Assembly: GCF_016808095.1 (NCBI RefSeq)
Contig: NC_068973.1
Span: 8,490,501 to 8,554,500, forward strand
Length of the DNA stretch: 64,000 nt
Reading direction: 5' to 3'
From: Vigna angularis
Lineage: Eukaryota; Streptophyta; Magnoliopsida; Fabales; Fabaceae
In this document: positions 12,959 to 52,883 of the stretch, piece after piece
Layout of the letters: every line of letters starts with the position of its first letter
How positions within the stretch are numbered: the stretch's first letter is position 1
Position numbers and translations under genes: made by a program
Notes under the pieces: model-generated
Databases searched by the model: none
What the model was told of the DNA's origin: nothing
Seen by the model: only the letters and a program-made list of their open reading frames with translations

Positions 12959-13688
12959 GTATGGGGTGCTAACTTTACTTGAGTTGTAATTGTTGGCTGA
13001 ATGTATGATACGTGATGATAATTATTTTGTTTGGCATCCTTTTTGGGAAAAGTTGGTGTTTTAGTGCATATAAAATTAGGTTCTCTTATATGGTTTTAAA
13101 AAGAAAAAAAATTAACGCATGAATGGCGGTAGCTGGGCATGAATAAGTCTGGAGCAGTGGCATATTTATGTTGAGTCAATTAAAATAAAATTGATGTTTT
13201 ATGTTATAAGGACTTGAATGTGCAGTGTTTTATGGGTTGTTTTGGTTATGTAATTGGTATTTTAATTAGTTATGTCCTTGGATATCTTCTGTGAGAGCTT
13301 ATGCATATAGATGGCTATGGTGCAGTGTTTTATGGACTGTTTTGAACTTATTATTGGTTGTTCCAGCACTATAAAAAGTCTGGCGTGGATAAATTTTGAA
13401 AGTTGGTGCATGGAAATAGGTTCGTGGAGTGATGATTTTGGATAGCAAGAATTTAAGTTTAAGGTTTGAATATGCAGTGGTTGAATGTAATTTCTTTGGT
13501 TTTTTTAATTGGTAGGTTCTTTGGATATTTTCCCTGGAAGATGACACATCAATTGGGTCTTAGTGCAATGAGATTTTTGGGTGTTAAAAAGTGTATATTT
13601 TGAAAACTAGTTCTAGAAATAGTCATGGTACAACTGTAATTCTGCTAAGAAAATTTTATGGTGTAAGTCCTGAACATGCATTGCTGAA

Positions 13689-13696
<8 letters not shown>

Positions 13697-13781
<85 letters not shown>
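13697..13781. repeat. (TA)n microsatellite, about 85 bp
   Basis: Pure alternating TA dinucleotides in the leader intron of the helicase gene. A shorter (GT)n run followed by poly-T and (TA)n lies at about 13,945-13,985. Confidence 0.95.
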
Positions 13782-13783
<2 letters not shown>

Positions 13784-15072
13784 ATTGCTTTGAGCCTATA
13801 AGTTGTGGTTTGGTGTTTATATTGGAGGGAGCATAGGCACGTGAATGGTAGATAAGCTTGAGAAAAAAAGATAAGGACATAGTGTATGCGTCAATAATGG
13901 TTTTAAGGTTGAATTTGGTACGGTGCAGTTTTTTAAAAAGAATGCTGTGTGTGTGTGTGTGTGTTTTTTTTTTATATATATATATACCGAGCATGTGGAT
14001 GGATTGTGATTTTTGGCAAATTTTCAGCACCTGTTTTGAATTCGTATTTTTAAAATGGATAGAGTTGGTTGTAAATAGCTGCGGTTAAGTGTTTAAGTAT
14101 TTTCAGATTATTATTATTATTTGTTTTTTTTTTTGTATGTTAAGATGGAATGTGTGTTATGAGTTTGAATCACGAATTATGTTGCAGTTTTAAAGAGCTG
14201 TTAGGAGTATTTGGTTTGTTGTTTAAGGTTGCAAGGTTGTTGTTTGAGTTGAGACCTTTGTTTCTTTGGCTGAAGTATGTATGCTGTTTTTTTAGTTATG
14301 CATATGGTTGCGAGTTATGCTTGTTGTTTATGAGTTGTGCACGGATTAGTTCTGAGTTGTGTGAATTTATGATTGAATTGTGTGAGAGTGATGTATTATG
14401 GTTGGGTGAGATGGTTAATGATGTTGAATACCTCGGTATGTGTTGGTATGCGTGATTGTGGATAAGTGTAGGGGTCTGTGAGCAAGGATTTTTGGGTTGT
14501 GTTGTTGTTTGAATGGGTCAGGGTGAGTGGAGCTAGAACCATGAGAACCATGCGTGATCCTGAATGTTTCAGCTGTGGTGACATATTGAACCCAAGTTAA
14601 ATTAGGGCAAAACCCATTAAGAATTTTAAAATTGTTTAAAACTTATGGGAATGCTGAACACTGGCATTTAAATTGTTTTTTGTGTGTAGAAGATTAAGAT
14701 ATGAAGAAGAAAAGTACCAGAGGTTTGGAGTTGACTTCTTACATTTAAAATGTTGTTGTGAGTCACATTTTCTTTTGTTGACATTGCTTCCCTCTGAACG
14801 TTGCAGAAACATACAGCAAAAAGTTTTTAATAGACAGTTTGTTTACGGTTTACTCTGAATAAAAAAAACTCCGAAGTATTCTATTTTGCGTGACATTTTT
14901 AACACTAGCACTTGTTGCAAAGATTGCATATATGTTACATTCTTTATTGTGTCTGCAACTATTGATCAAGTTCTGTTTACGGTGATGGGCATCTTAGACT
15001 CTTTTCATTTTCTCTAACCATGTACTCCAAAACTCGGCTAATTTATTGTATTTTTATGTTCTTGCAGTAACA

Positions 15073-44764
<29,692 letters not shown>

Positions 44765-46425
44765 ATGACACTTTTGGAAGAAGAAAAAATTGTCTCTGAA
44801 ACATGGGATATGTTTAGGCGTGTCTTCCACAGGAGTACACAGAAGTGATTAAATGATACACGACTATGCCAACTTATATAAGGTTGGACTTTTATCATAC
44901 TGGGGTGTATCTTCTTTTTGTTTGTAATGATATTTTAGGTACTTTTGGCATATTAGTCTAATTGAGATGTCAAAAGATTATAATCATGGGATATGTACTG
45001 TACATATTGTACTATAGCGTTGTATCTCCATGCCTGTGCTGACTTCATTACTAATTACCAACAAATTTTGCTCTGTTAGGTTGTTTTTTCATTTTTTTTG
45101 TAAGTGAATTCTGTTTCAATTTTGTTATTGCTATTTGATACTAACGAATTTCACAACGGTAACACAATATTTTGGAAGCAGCATGAACAAATTCATTTGA
45201 TCTAGCAAATAGTTTCCTATCAGTCTATGGTTGAGATGTTTTGTCCCCATATCTGGAACAAGATGGATGAATGATATGTATCATTATATTAGATATCATG
45301 TATTGTTTTTTTTTTCATTAGTTTTACTTAGATATTAATTCTTTTAGTTTTTCTTTTTAGATTCCAATTAATTTTTCTTTCCCCACCTAGTTTTACTAAA
45401 TAAATAAGTTATAATTCTACAATTCTATCTTAAAGTATCAAGTCTACGGATTAGACTCTAGGTTGTCCTTATACTACAATAATACAATAATGGAGAATTT
45501 AGGTTTATTGACTTGTGCGACCACGTATCTTTCAACAAATGGCTCCAGTGCGTAATATTTAAACCATTTCTTATCCTTTATTTGCTGCAAAATAAATTGT
45601 TTTTTATTTAAAATTTTAATATTATTTATAGTATTTTATATTTTAATAATTATCAAATGATTTATATTTTTATAATAGTTTTATTAGAAAAGTTAAAATA
45701 AATATAATAATAATGGAAATAAAGAAAAATAAATAAAAATAATAATTAAAAATAAGATGTAGTATATTTAAATATATTAAAATATATTAAAATATTGAAT
45801 TAGATTAAAAATTATTAAATTTTAAATAAAAAACAAAATTTTAAAGAAAAATTGTTAATGTAAGTTAACCGATTTGGATATCTTAAAATTGTTTTTTTAT
45901 TTAAAATTTTATAATTGTTTAATTTAATTTAATATTTAAATATATTTAAATATATTAAATCAATTTTTTTTTCATTATTACTATTTTATTTTAATTATTA
46001 TTATTTTAATATATTATTATAATAATAGAAATTATATTTTAATAATTATTAAGATATAAACATATATTAAATAATATTAAAATTTTAAATTAAATTATTA
46101 TTAAATTTTAAATCCAAAAATGAAATTTGAGAAAACTTATAAATTAGATTTGGAAATCTCGTTGTGACTTTAATAAAAAAGAAAAAGAATAAAATTATTT
46201 ATTAAAATTAAAAATAAATATTTTTAAAAAGTTGACGTAGGATGAGATGTTGGACGGTAAGGGTGAAGCACTGAGAAAACAATTCCCTTGTCTTATTGTC
46301 ATTTTTACCGGGCTGGACCATTGCAAATGTTAAGCCCTGATAAAGCAATTGAGAATTTTGAATAAAATAAAAATAAAATAGAAGAAGGCGATAAAGTAGT
46401 ACTATGAATGATTCATGTTATTAAT
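44765..46425. other. AT-rich 3' flank of the helicase gene
   Basis: This includes the helicase 3' UTR (extent unknown) and then very AT-rich DNA with many short TTTAAATATATTAA-like runs (45,600-46,130). The stretch 46,290-46,425 matches 5,110-5,240. No gene recognised. Confidence 0.5.
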
Positions 46426-46701
46426 TTTTTTAAAGGACCGCGATATTCCAAGAACGCATTTTTAACACTATTTTGACAACGCCACGTGTCGTCACCTGAT
46501 TGGTTTGTTTAAAAAAATTTCTTTTTTAAAACCTATGACCGTAACCCTTATTTTGAGTGAAAATCCTAAAATACCCCTTTCTCTGTTCCATTGGAAACGA
46601 AGGTCCGTTCTCTTGAGAGGTCGAAGGTCGCGTTTCGTGTCGCTTCGTTCCATTTGCATGGTGTTGTCTCCGGCCAGTTTCGTCTCCTGTTATCGTGCGG
46701 A

Positions 46702-47320
46702 ATGGCAAGTTCCGGTGACGATTGTCCGCCGACGAAGGTAAGTGATTTTCCATTCCATGTCGTAGCTTGGTTATTCGGTTTGGGCATATCGTAGCATGCT
46801 TATTTGATTTGGGTTAAGGTTTGGGGTTCGTATCCTTGTGTTGTGGTTCTTGGGTTATTGGGTTTCGTTGTTTTGATCAATTTATTTTGGTTTATGCAGT
46901 TGAGTGTTCGTCACTCTTTTTCGACAAAGTATATATGTACTTTGAACGAACGCTTGACAGACGAGAAAGGATGCTAAACCAAGAGGAAAGAAGAAACAAA
47001 AAAGAATTCGCAGAGAAACTTTTATGCGTGCCTTAGAGGAACAAAAATTTCTAATTGAAGAACTTAAAAGGAGAGTTGCAAATTTGGAGGCACAATTGGC
47101 TGAAGAGAAGGCAAGAAGGCAAAATAAAGATGACGTTGGACAAAGTGTGCCTCGTACAGAACCATCTGTGAACACTGGTTTTGTATCCCCTACTGACATT
47201 GACGGAAATGAACAACCTTTGAAGACGTATGTTAGGGTTGGATCACGAAGGCGTTACAAGGGAAGAGCACTTAGGACTCCATACACCGGAACCGTAGTGC
47301 TTAGAATAAAAAATGAGTGA
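46702..47320 (+). pseudogene. Broken gene inside the MULE, possibly an Ulp1-type MULE ORF remnant
   Basis: Exon 1 is 46,702-46,737 (MASSGDDCPPTK, donor gtaagt). An acceptor at 46,899 opens LSVRHSFSTKYICTLNERL, which hits TAA after six more residues. Other frames then continue as RRERMLNQEERRNKKEFAEK and, from 47,024, a coiled-coil frame (ALEEQKFLIEELKRRVANLE) of 98 residues ending VLRIKNE. The basic GRALRTPYTG segment near its end resembles, from memory, the linker that precedes Ulp1-like domains in plant MULE- and CACTA-borne ORFs. No protease catalytic motif follows. At least two frameshifts are needed to connect the pieces. Confidence 0.5.
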
Positions 47321-47599
47321 TCTGTGTATTTTAGTTGATGGAAAATGTTATTTGGAAAGTAATGATAATTGTAATAATTGTAAATAGATTAAGAAAACAA
47401 AGTTTAATGTATCCGATTTAGTGCAATGAAATAAAATTTGAGTTTTGGTTTGAATTGGTCTCATATTTTATTTATTCACTACCATTGTTATTATGAGTTG
47501 TGAGTTTGTGGATTTCAGAATGTGGTCATTTTTTTTGTCTCGTAAGTTGCAGGCTTGTTTGTAAGATGTTGGTGTTTGAGTGGTCATTTTGGATAACAT

Positions 47600-50050
47600 G
47601 GTGACCAATGTCAAAACCAGTTAATTTGAAGGACAATTTCAGTGGTAGGAGAGGGTGGTTGGTGATGTGATGTGAGTCCAAGGAGTGTGGGGTGACCCCT
47701 GATCAGTTGGAGGAGCAAGCTCTGCAAGGGATGAGTGAGGGTGTTGAAAAAAGGGTCTGGTAATCGTTTACAGCATCCCTGTAAACGATTACCCGAGACA
47801 AAACTGGATTTTGTACAGAAAGTCCAACACAGGTACTCAGTCAGGTGAACTGGGGTCACCATTGGCCAAAAAGGTGAGTTTTAAGCACTTTTGCAGTTTT
47901 CTTAGGCTGGTCCTGGTGTTTCAATGGTGGGAAGTGATGTTTTGGCACCCCATGATGGAGGAAAAAAACAATGTTTATGAGATGAGCAACTTGGGTGAGA
48001 TAACATGCTGTCAACTTTGACCTTTGCTGGCTATTTTACTGATAACTTTTCCCACCGACCTCCAAATGATGTGATTCTTTTTTTATTAGAAACTAGACTC
48101 AAAAATCTTTCCAATGACTACTAATTTGTATTTTTTGGACATCTGAGTTGGTACAGTTTATTCTTTCAAGTTAGCGTTTCATATATTTTTGCCAACTCTG
48201 ACCTTTCCTTGTTCTTTTGCTCATAACTTTCTCCATCGAACTCCAAATGAGTTGATTCTTGTTTTGTTGGAATCTATACTCAAAGACCTTTCAAATTATG
48301 CCTTAGAAATAAAGTTTACACCTTTTTTGACACTGTAATCGATTACAAGGACACTGTAAACGATTACCCGAGACAAAACTGGATTTTGTACAGAAAGTCC
48401 AACACAAGTACTCAGTCAGGTGAACTGGGGTCACCATTGGCCAAAAAGGTGAGTTTTAAGCACTTTTGCAGTTTTCTTAGGCTGGTCCTGGTGTTTCAAT
48501 GGTGGGAAGTGATGTTTTGGCATCCCATGATGGAGGAAAAAAACAATGTTTATGAGATGAGCAACTTGGGTGAGATAACATGCTGTCAACTTTGACCTTT
48601 GCTGGCTATTTTACTGATAACTTTTCCCACCGACTTCCAAATGATGTGATTCTTTTTTTATTAGAAACTAGACTCAAAAATCTTTCCAATGAATACTAAT
48701 TTGTAATTTTTGGACATCTGAGTTGGTACAGTTTATTCTTTCAAGTTAGCGTTTCATATATTTTTGCCAACTCTAACCTTTGCTTGTTCTTTTGCTCATA
48801 ACTTTCTCCACCGAACTCCAAATGAGTTGATTCTTGTTTTGTTGGAATCTATACTCAAAGACCTTTCAAATTATGCCTTAGAAATCAAGTTTACACCTTT
48901 TTTGACACTGTAATCGATTACAAGGATACTGTAAACGATTACCATAGTGTTTTTTCTGCAGATTGGGTCTGCACTTGTCCAACTTGGTCCCTTCAGTAAG
49001 AATGGCTTCTTTCCCACTTCTTGGGGTCACCTCCCATCACCTACCACCCTCTATCACCAGTCAAACATCAACACCAAGTAAATACAAGTGGACTTGTGCT
49101 TTAAATTAACAGTTTTTGCCAATGATCACCCAGGACACTACAATTGACTACTTCAGTTCAACTTTCTGTACAAAACAGTGATTTCTCTCGTGTAATCGTT
49201 TACGAGGCCACTGTAAACGATTACGACAATGTTTTTTCTGCAGATTAGCTCTGCACTTGTCCAACTTGGTCCCCTCAGTAAGAATGACTTCTTCCCCACT
49301 TCTTGGGGTCATCAAACATAACCTCCCAACCAGTAATGACCCTTAAATTCACTTGTAAGGTTTTTTGGTCAACAAATCCCTTGCAGAGCTTGCTCCTCCA
49401 ACTGATGAGGGGTCACCCCACAGTCCTTGGACTCACATCACATCACCAACCACCCTCTCCCACCACTGAAACACCTGTACCAGCCTCAGACAGGTGCAGA
49501 TTTGCATAAAAGTCACCTTTTTTTCCAATGGTGACCCCTGTTCACCTGACTGACTACCTGTGTTGGATTTTCTGTACAAAATCCAGTTTTGTCTCGGGTA
49601 ATCGTTTACCAGGATGCTGTAAACGATTACCATACCCTTTTTTGAACACCCTCACTCATCCCTTGCAGAGCTTGCTCCTCCAACTGATGAGGGGTGACCC
49701 CACACTCCTTGGACTCACATCACATCACCAACCACCCTCTCCCACCACTGAAACACCTGGACCAGCCTCAGACAGGTGCAGAAGTGCCTAAAACTGAGCT
49801 TTTTTTCCAATGGTGACCCCTGTTCACCTGGCTGACTACCTGTGTTGGACTTTATGTACAAAATCCAATTTTCTCTCGGGTAATCGTTTACCAGGATTCT
49901 GTAAACGATTACCAGACCATTTTTTCAACACTCTGACTCATCCCTTGCACTACTTTGTCCCCCTACTCATCATGGGTCACTCCACACTTCTTGCGTTTAC
50001 ATCAATGACCAACACCCATCTCCCCACTCTGAATTTGATCAACTCATTCC
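47600..50050. repeat. Inverted array of repeats with GTAATCG..CGATTAC palindromes
   Basis: The left half holds two minus-oriented copies (47,611-48,300 and 48,365-48,905) with an exact spacing of 575 bp between equivalent positions. The right half holds plus-oriented copies, of which 49,528 and 49,810 are 282 bp apart. Each unit contains an imperfect palindrome of the type GTAATCGTTTAC...GTAAACGATTAC: at about 47,760, 48,337, 48,910, 49,193, 49,598 and 49,878. The open frames in this block (MVTPVHL.., MYRKSNTG..) are repeats of one another on opposite strands and not genes. Confidence 0.85.
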
Positions 50051-50149
50051 CATTAATTACCATTAATTTTATTGAAAATGGTCTCGTACTTTTCAAATTC
50101 TTATTATAATGTTGCGTTCATTTTTCAATCACTACTTTTGTCATTATAA

Positions 50150-50453
50150 GTGAGATTAACACAAAGTAAAAATGATAGAGCGAGAGAGCGAGATAACGAC
50201 AGCGAAGATGGAAGCTTCGAAGACGAACGACAGAGCGAGAGAGCGAGACACAATATGGAAGGGTTGAACGAACTTCTTTCCCACCCTAAACCGCCCAAAC
50301 TCAATTCTTTAAATTTTACCCTGGAAATCCCAAAATACCCCTCACCCCGTAACCCTTTCTCTGTTTTATTTTCAAATTATTTATCCAATGCAGAGCTGAC
50401 ACGTGACGTTGTTAAATGTGTGTCAAAATTTCGTTGTCCAAATAACATTTTCC
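50150..50453. other. Right end of the MULE; no gene supported
   Basis: It contains a purine-rich gagcgagagagcgagat repeat at 50,178 and 50,231 and the MULE right terminus. The 103-residue frame at 50,150-50,461 runs into the terminal repeat and is not convincing. Confidence 0.5.
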
Positions 50454-50504
50454 TTTTTTAAATGGTTTAATCATTTTGGATATCCCAAATTATCTCAAAT
50501 AAAA

Positions 50505-51985
50505 TTTGAGCTCGATTAGGTTCGTGTTTTTGTAAAATTGATTTAATCAAAACTTTTTCATTAATTGGACTAGACGACCTTAAAATTTATGCGGGTTGGC
50601 TTGCGCGCAATTTTTAATAACATAACACTTGCCTTAGGTGGAATTTATTTTATTTTAAACTTTAAATACAACATAGACCTGACTCCGGCGACTCCTCGCT
50701 GCGCTCCAGGGAGATTGACTTCGGCTTGTAGAGAACCATTCTTCTTTCTTTTTCTTGGTATTGTTGCGGCTCCGCAGGAAGGAGAAAACACCTTTCTTCT
50801 ATCTTTACTTTGAGGTCTGGGTTCGATGATGTCTTCATGGTGGTGCGATCCGGCATGAACGATGGTGGATTCATAGGGTTCTACTGTCGTGTTTTATGTT
50901 GTGTTTCTTGCACATTGAGCCGCAAAGAAGAAGATCTGATGATTGTCGTGTTTTGGGAATTTGGGGATTAAGATTTTCGGAATTGGAAATTTGAGAATTT
51001 TGGAGGTTTTGAAATTTATTCCTGCAAATTGGGGTTTTTGCTTCTTGCGTTCTGATGTTGAAATTGGGTATTAGGGTTTCTAAATTTGGGATTTTTCCTT
51101 TGGGGATTTTGTTCTTGATTTTTTTGATGTTGCGATGGGTTTTTTTCTTGATTTTTTTGATGTTGCGATTGGAGGAGTTGGGATTTTTCTTGAGGTTTTT
51201 GTTCTTGATTAGCAAAAGGTCTTTGAATTAGAACCCATGTTTTGCAAATGGGACAGATGGGTGTGTGGAGAATCCGCGAGTCTATACAGTGTAGATGGAA
51301 GGTGTGATTGCAATTGGGCAACAACCTGCATAAATCACCAACCTTGAAACTCTCTAAGCAAACAACACAATCGACGGGGCTGCTGCACCTCTTCTCTCTG
51401 CTGATGCTGCTTCTGCCTCGTCATACACAAAGCAAGGAAGGTTTTTGAGGTCACTAATGTTGTCTTCACCCAACATTCTTTTCATACCACTCATGTTCTG
51501 CCCCTGTTGAGTACCTTCTTCATCAGTATTGTTCCCTCTGAAGACTCTCCCCACTATGCAGACATGGATAACCACCAAAATCGCTATACCCACAAACAAT
51601 ATGATCAAAGAAATCACAATCTTCATCACCGTGATCTTACCCAGTTTACCCAACCTTGTTTTCTTCGAACTTAGAAGGGTCTGATTCTGATAAAGTATGT
51701 TTACTCCTTAGAGACAACAGATTGAAACTGGGTTTAGACAACCACCGATTGTAGCAACGGTGAACCATCGAAGTCGATCCCCTAGAGCGTGGCAAGGAGT
51801 CACCGGAGTCAACACGTCTATGTTTTATTTAAAACTTAAAATAAAATAAATTCCACCCGTGTCACTTCATAAAAATTGCGCACTAACCAAGTCAATCAAT
51901 AGAAATTTTAACGTTGTCTACTCCAATTAACGGTAAGGTTTTAATTAAGTTAATTTTATAAAAATAAGAACCTAACTGAGATCCA
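50505..51985 (-). mobile_element. Pack-MULE-like element with 215 bp inverted ends carrying a RING gene
   Basis: The left arm (50,508-50,724) and right arm (51,768-51,982) are inverted copies of each other, roughly three-quarters identical. Shared blocks are ggtggaatttattttatttt, gactccgg.gactcct and cgcgcaattttta/gcgcaattttta. Between them lies an ATL-type RING-H2 gene that reads on the minus strand. The exact outer termini and the target duplication are not resolved, so MULE rather than another inverted-repeat transposon is inferred. It lies about 50 bp from the neighbouring MULE. Confidence 0.65.
51016..51653 (-). pseudogene. ATL-type RING-H2 E3 ubiquitin ligase gene, frameshifted
   Basis: Intact ATL proteins are membrane-anchored ubiquitin ligases. 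The N-terminal frame (51,653 down to about 51,375) has a transmembrane segment (IVISLIILFVGIAILVVIHV, about residues 12-31) and the pre-RING SDLKNLPCFVYDEAE segment, close to the ATL GLD region. The RING follows in another frame: CVVC (51,369-51,358), CNHTFHLHC and CPIC (to about 51,244), giving C-x2-C...C-H-H-C...C-x2-C. A one-base shift near 51,375 separates them. The Trp usual after the HxxC-ID part is Arg here (DSRILHTPICPIC). The tail to 51,016 is Gln/Asn/Lys-rich (HQKNQEKNPSQHQKNQEQN). It lies between inverted repeats and looks captured and dead. Confidence 0.75.
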
Positions 51986-51999
51986 ATAAAATACAATGA

Positions 52000-52883
52000 C
52001 TTATTTAAAACAATTCCACAAAAATAGAAACAATCGTATTGATTAAACATTTTTAAAAAGCTCATTCAATAATGTAAAAGTCATTTATTGAAGCAAGAAT
52101 CAGTGTACTTCCATTTGATTGAAATTTGCCTTAGTTTGCTGCTGCATGTACCTTGTTACTTTTATTGTTAATTTCAATTCATGGTTTTGTTTCTTTAATT
52201 CTTAATTTCAATTTATAGTTTCGTTTCTTTTATTCTCAATTTCAATTCATAGTTTTGTTTCTTTCTTGTCTACAATTCTTAAATTTGATATTAATCGAGA
52301 AAATCCTAATTATGAGAAATATTAAAGTTATTTATTGGTAAATTTTAAAATTATGATATGAAATCTTAATTAAGCTAACAATATAATGAAGCCAATAATA
52401 TGAATTTTAATCAAGTTCACGACACTCTAACCAAATAAAATGAAGCAAAAAAACTTTAAAAGGAAAAAGGCAAATTTGGTAAGTTGAATCATTTCATACA
52501 CTAATCCATTTACTTTTATAAAATAATAAAATTTATTTTTTCTTTAAAATTTCTCATCAAAGGAACACAATAATATATATAAGACTTTTTCTTTTGGTCG
52601 AGAATGAGATTATATACAAAAGTCACGAATGTATTTAAAATGTAAGTCATTTCATTTGAAACTAATTTTTAAAATCATGTTTAGAAAAACAAATGTGCAA
52701 AATGTTGTAGCTCTCGATTCCATAGTAAACTATCTTTTTAATATATAATCAGAAAAACGTCAAATTATCCAGACTTGGCAAGCATCTTTAATACAGACGA
52801 CATAATGAAAAGGGAAACACTGAATAACTTAAACTTCCCTCACTTAAAAAAATGGCGTATTTCTACCTCAAAATCTTGAGATT
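52000..52883. other. 3' flank of the Asterix gene, partly duplicated at 7.1-7.7 kb
   Basis: AT-rich, no gene. 52,110-52,560 matches 7,090-7,690 in the same orientation. Confidence 0.5.

Larger units (their letters stand above)
46435..50453 (+). mobile_element. Mutator-like (MULE) element, 4,019 bp, with a perfect 9 bp target duplication
   Basis: The flanks are ttttttaaa at 46,426-46,434 and again at 50,454-50,462. Terminal inverted repeats begin GGA at both ends and align without gaps for 56 bases to CACGTGTC, with about two-thirds identity. Looser similarity continues (aaaatacccc about 100-130 bp further in on each side). The interior holds a broken small gene (46,702-47,320) and an inverted array of palindrome-bearing repeats (47,600-50,050). 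No MULE transposase was seen, so it is non-autonomous. Confidence 0.8.

Noticed and set aside
13591..14030. Open frames with long IYIYIY runs
   Set aside because: They are translations of the TA microsatellite.
47758..49915. CRISPR-like appearance of regularly recurring palindromes
   Set aside because: Units are 280-575 bp long with diverged whole-unit homology on both strands inside a transposon. This is not a short-repeat and unique-spacer array, and the host is a plant.
47611..50109. Open frames starting MVTPVHL and MYRKSNTG as a small gene family
   Set aside because: They are the two strands and successive copies of the same repeat unit, and the frames cross the palindromes.
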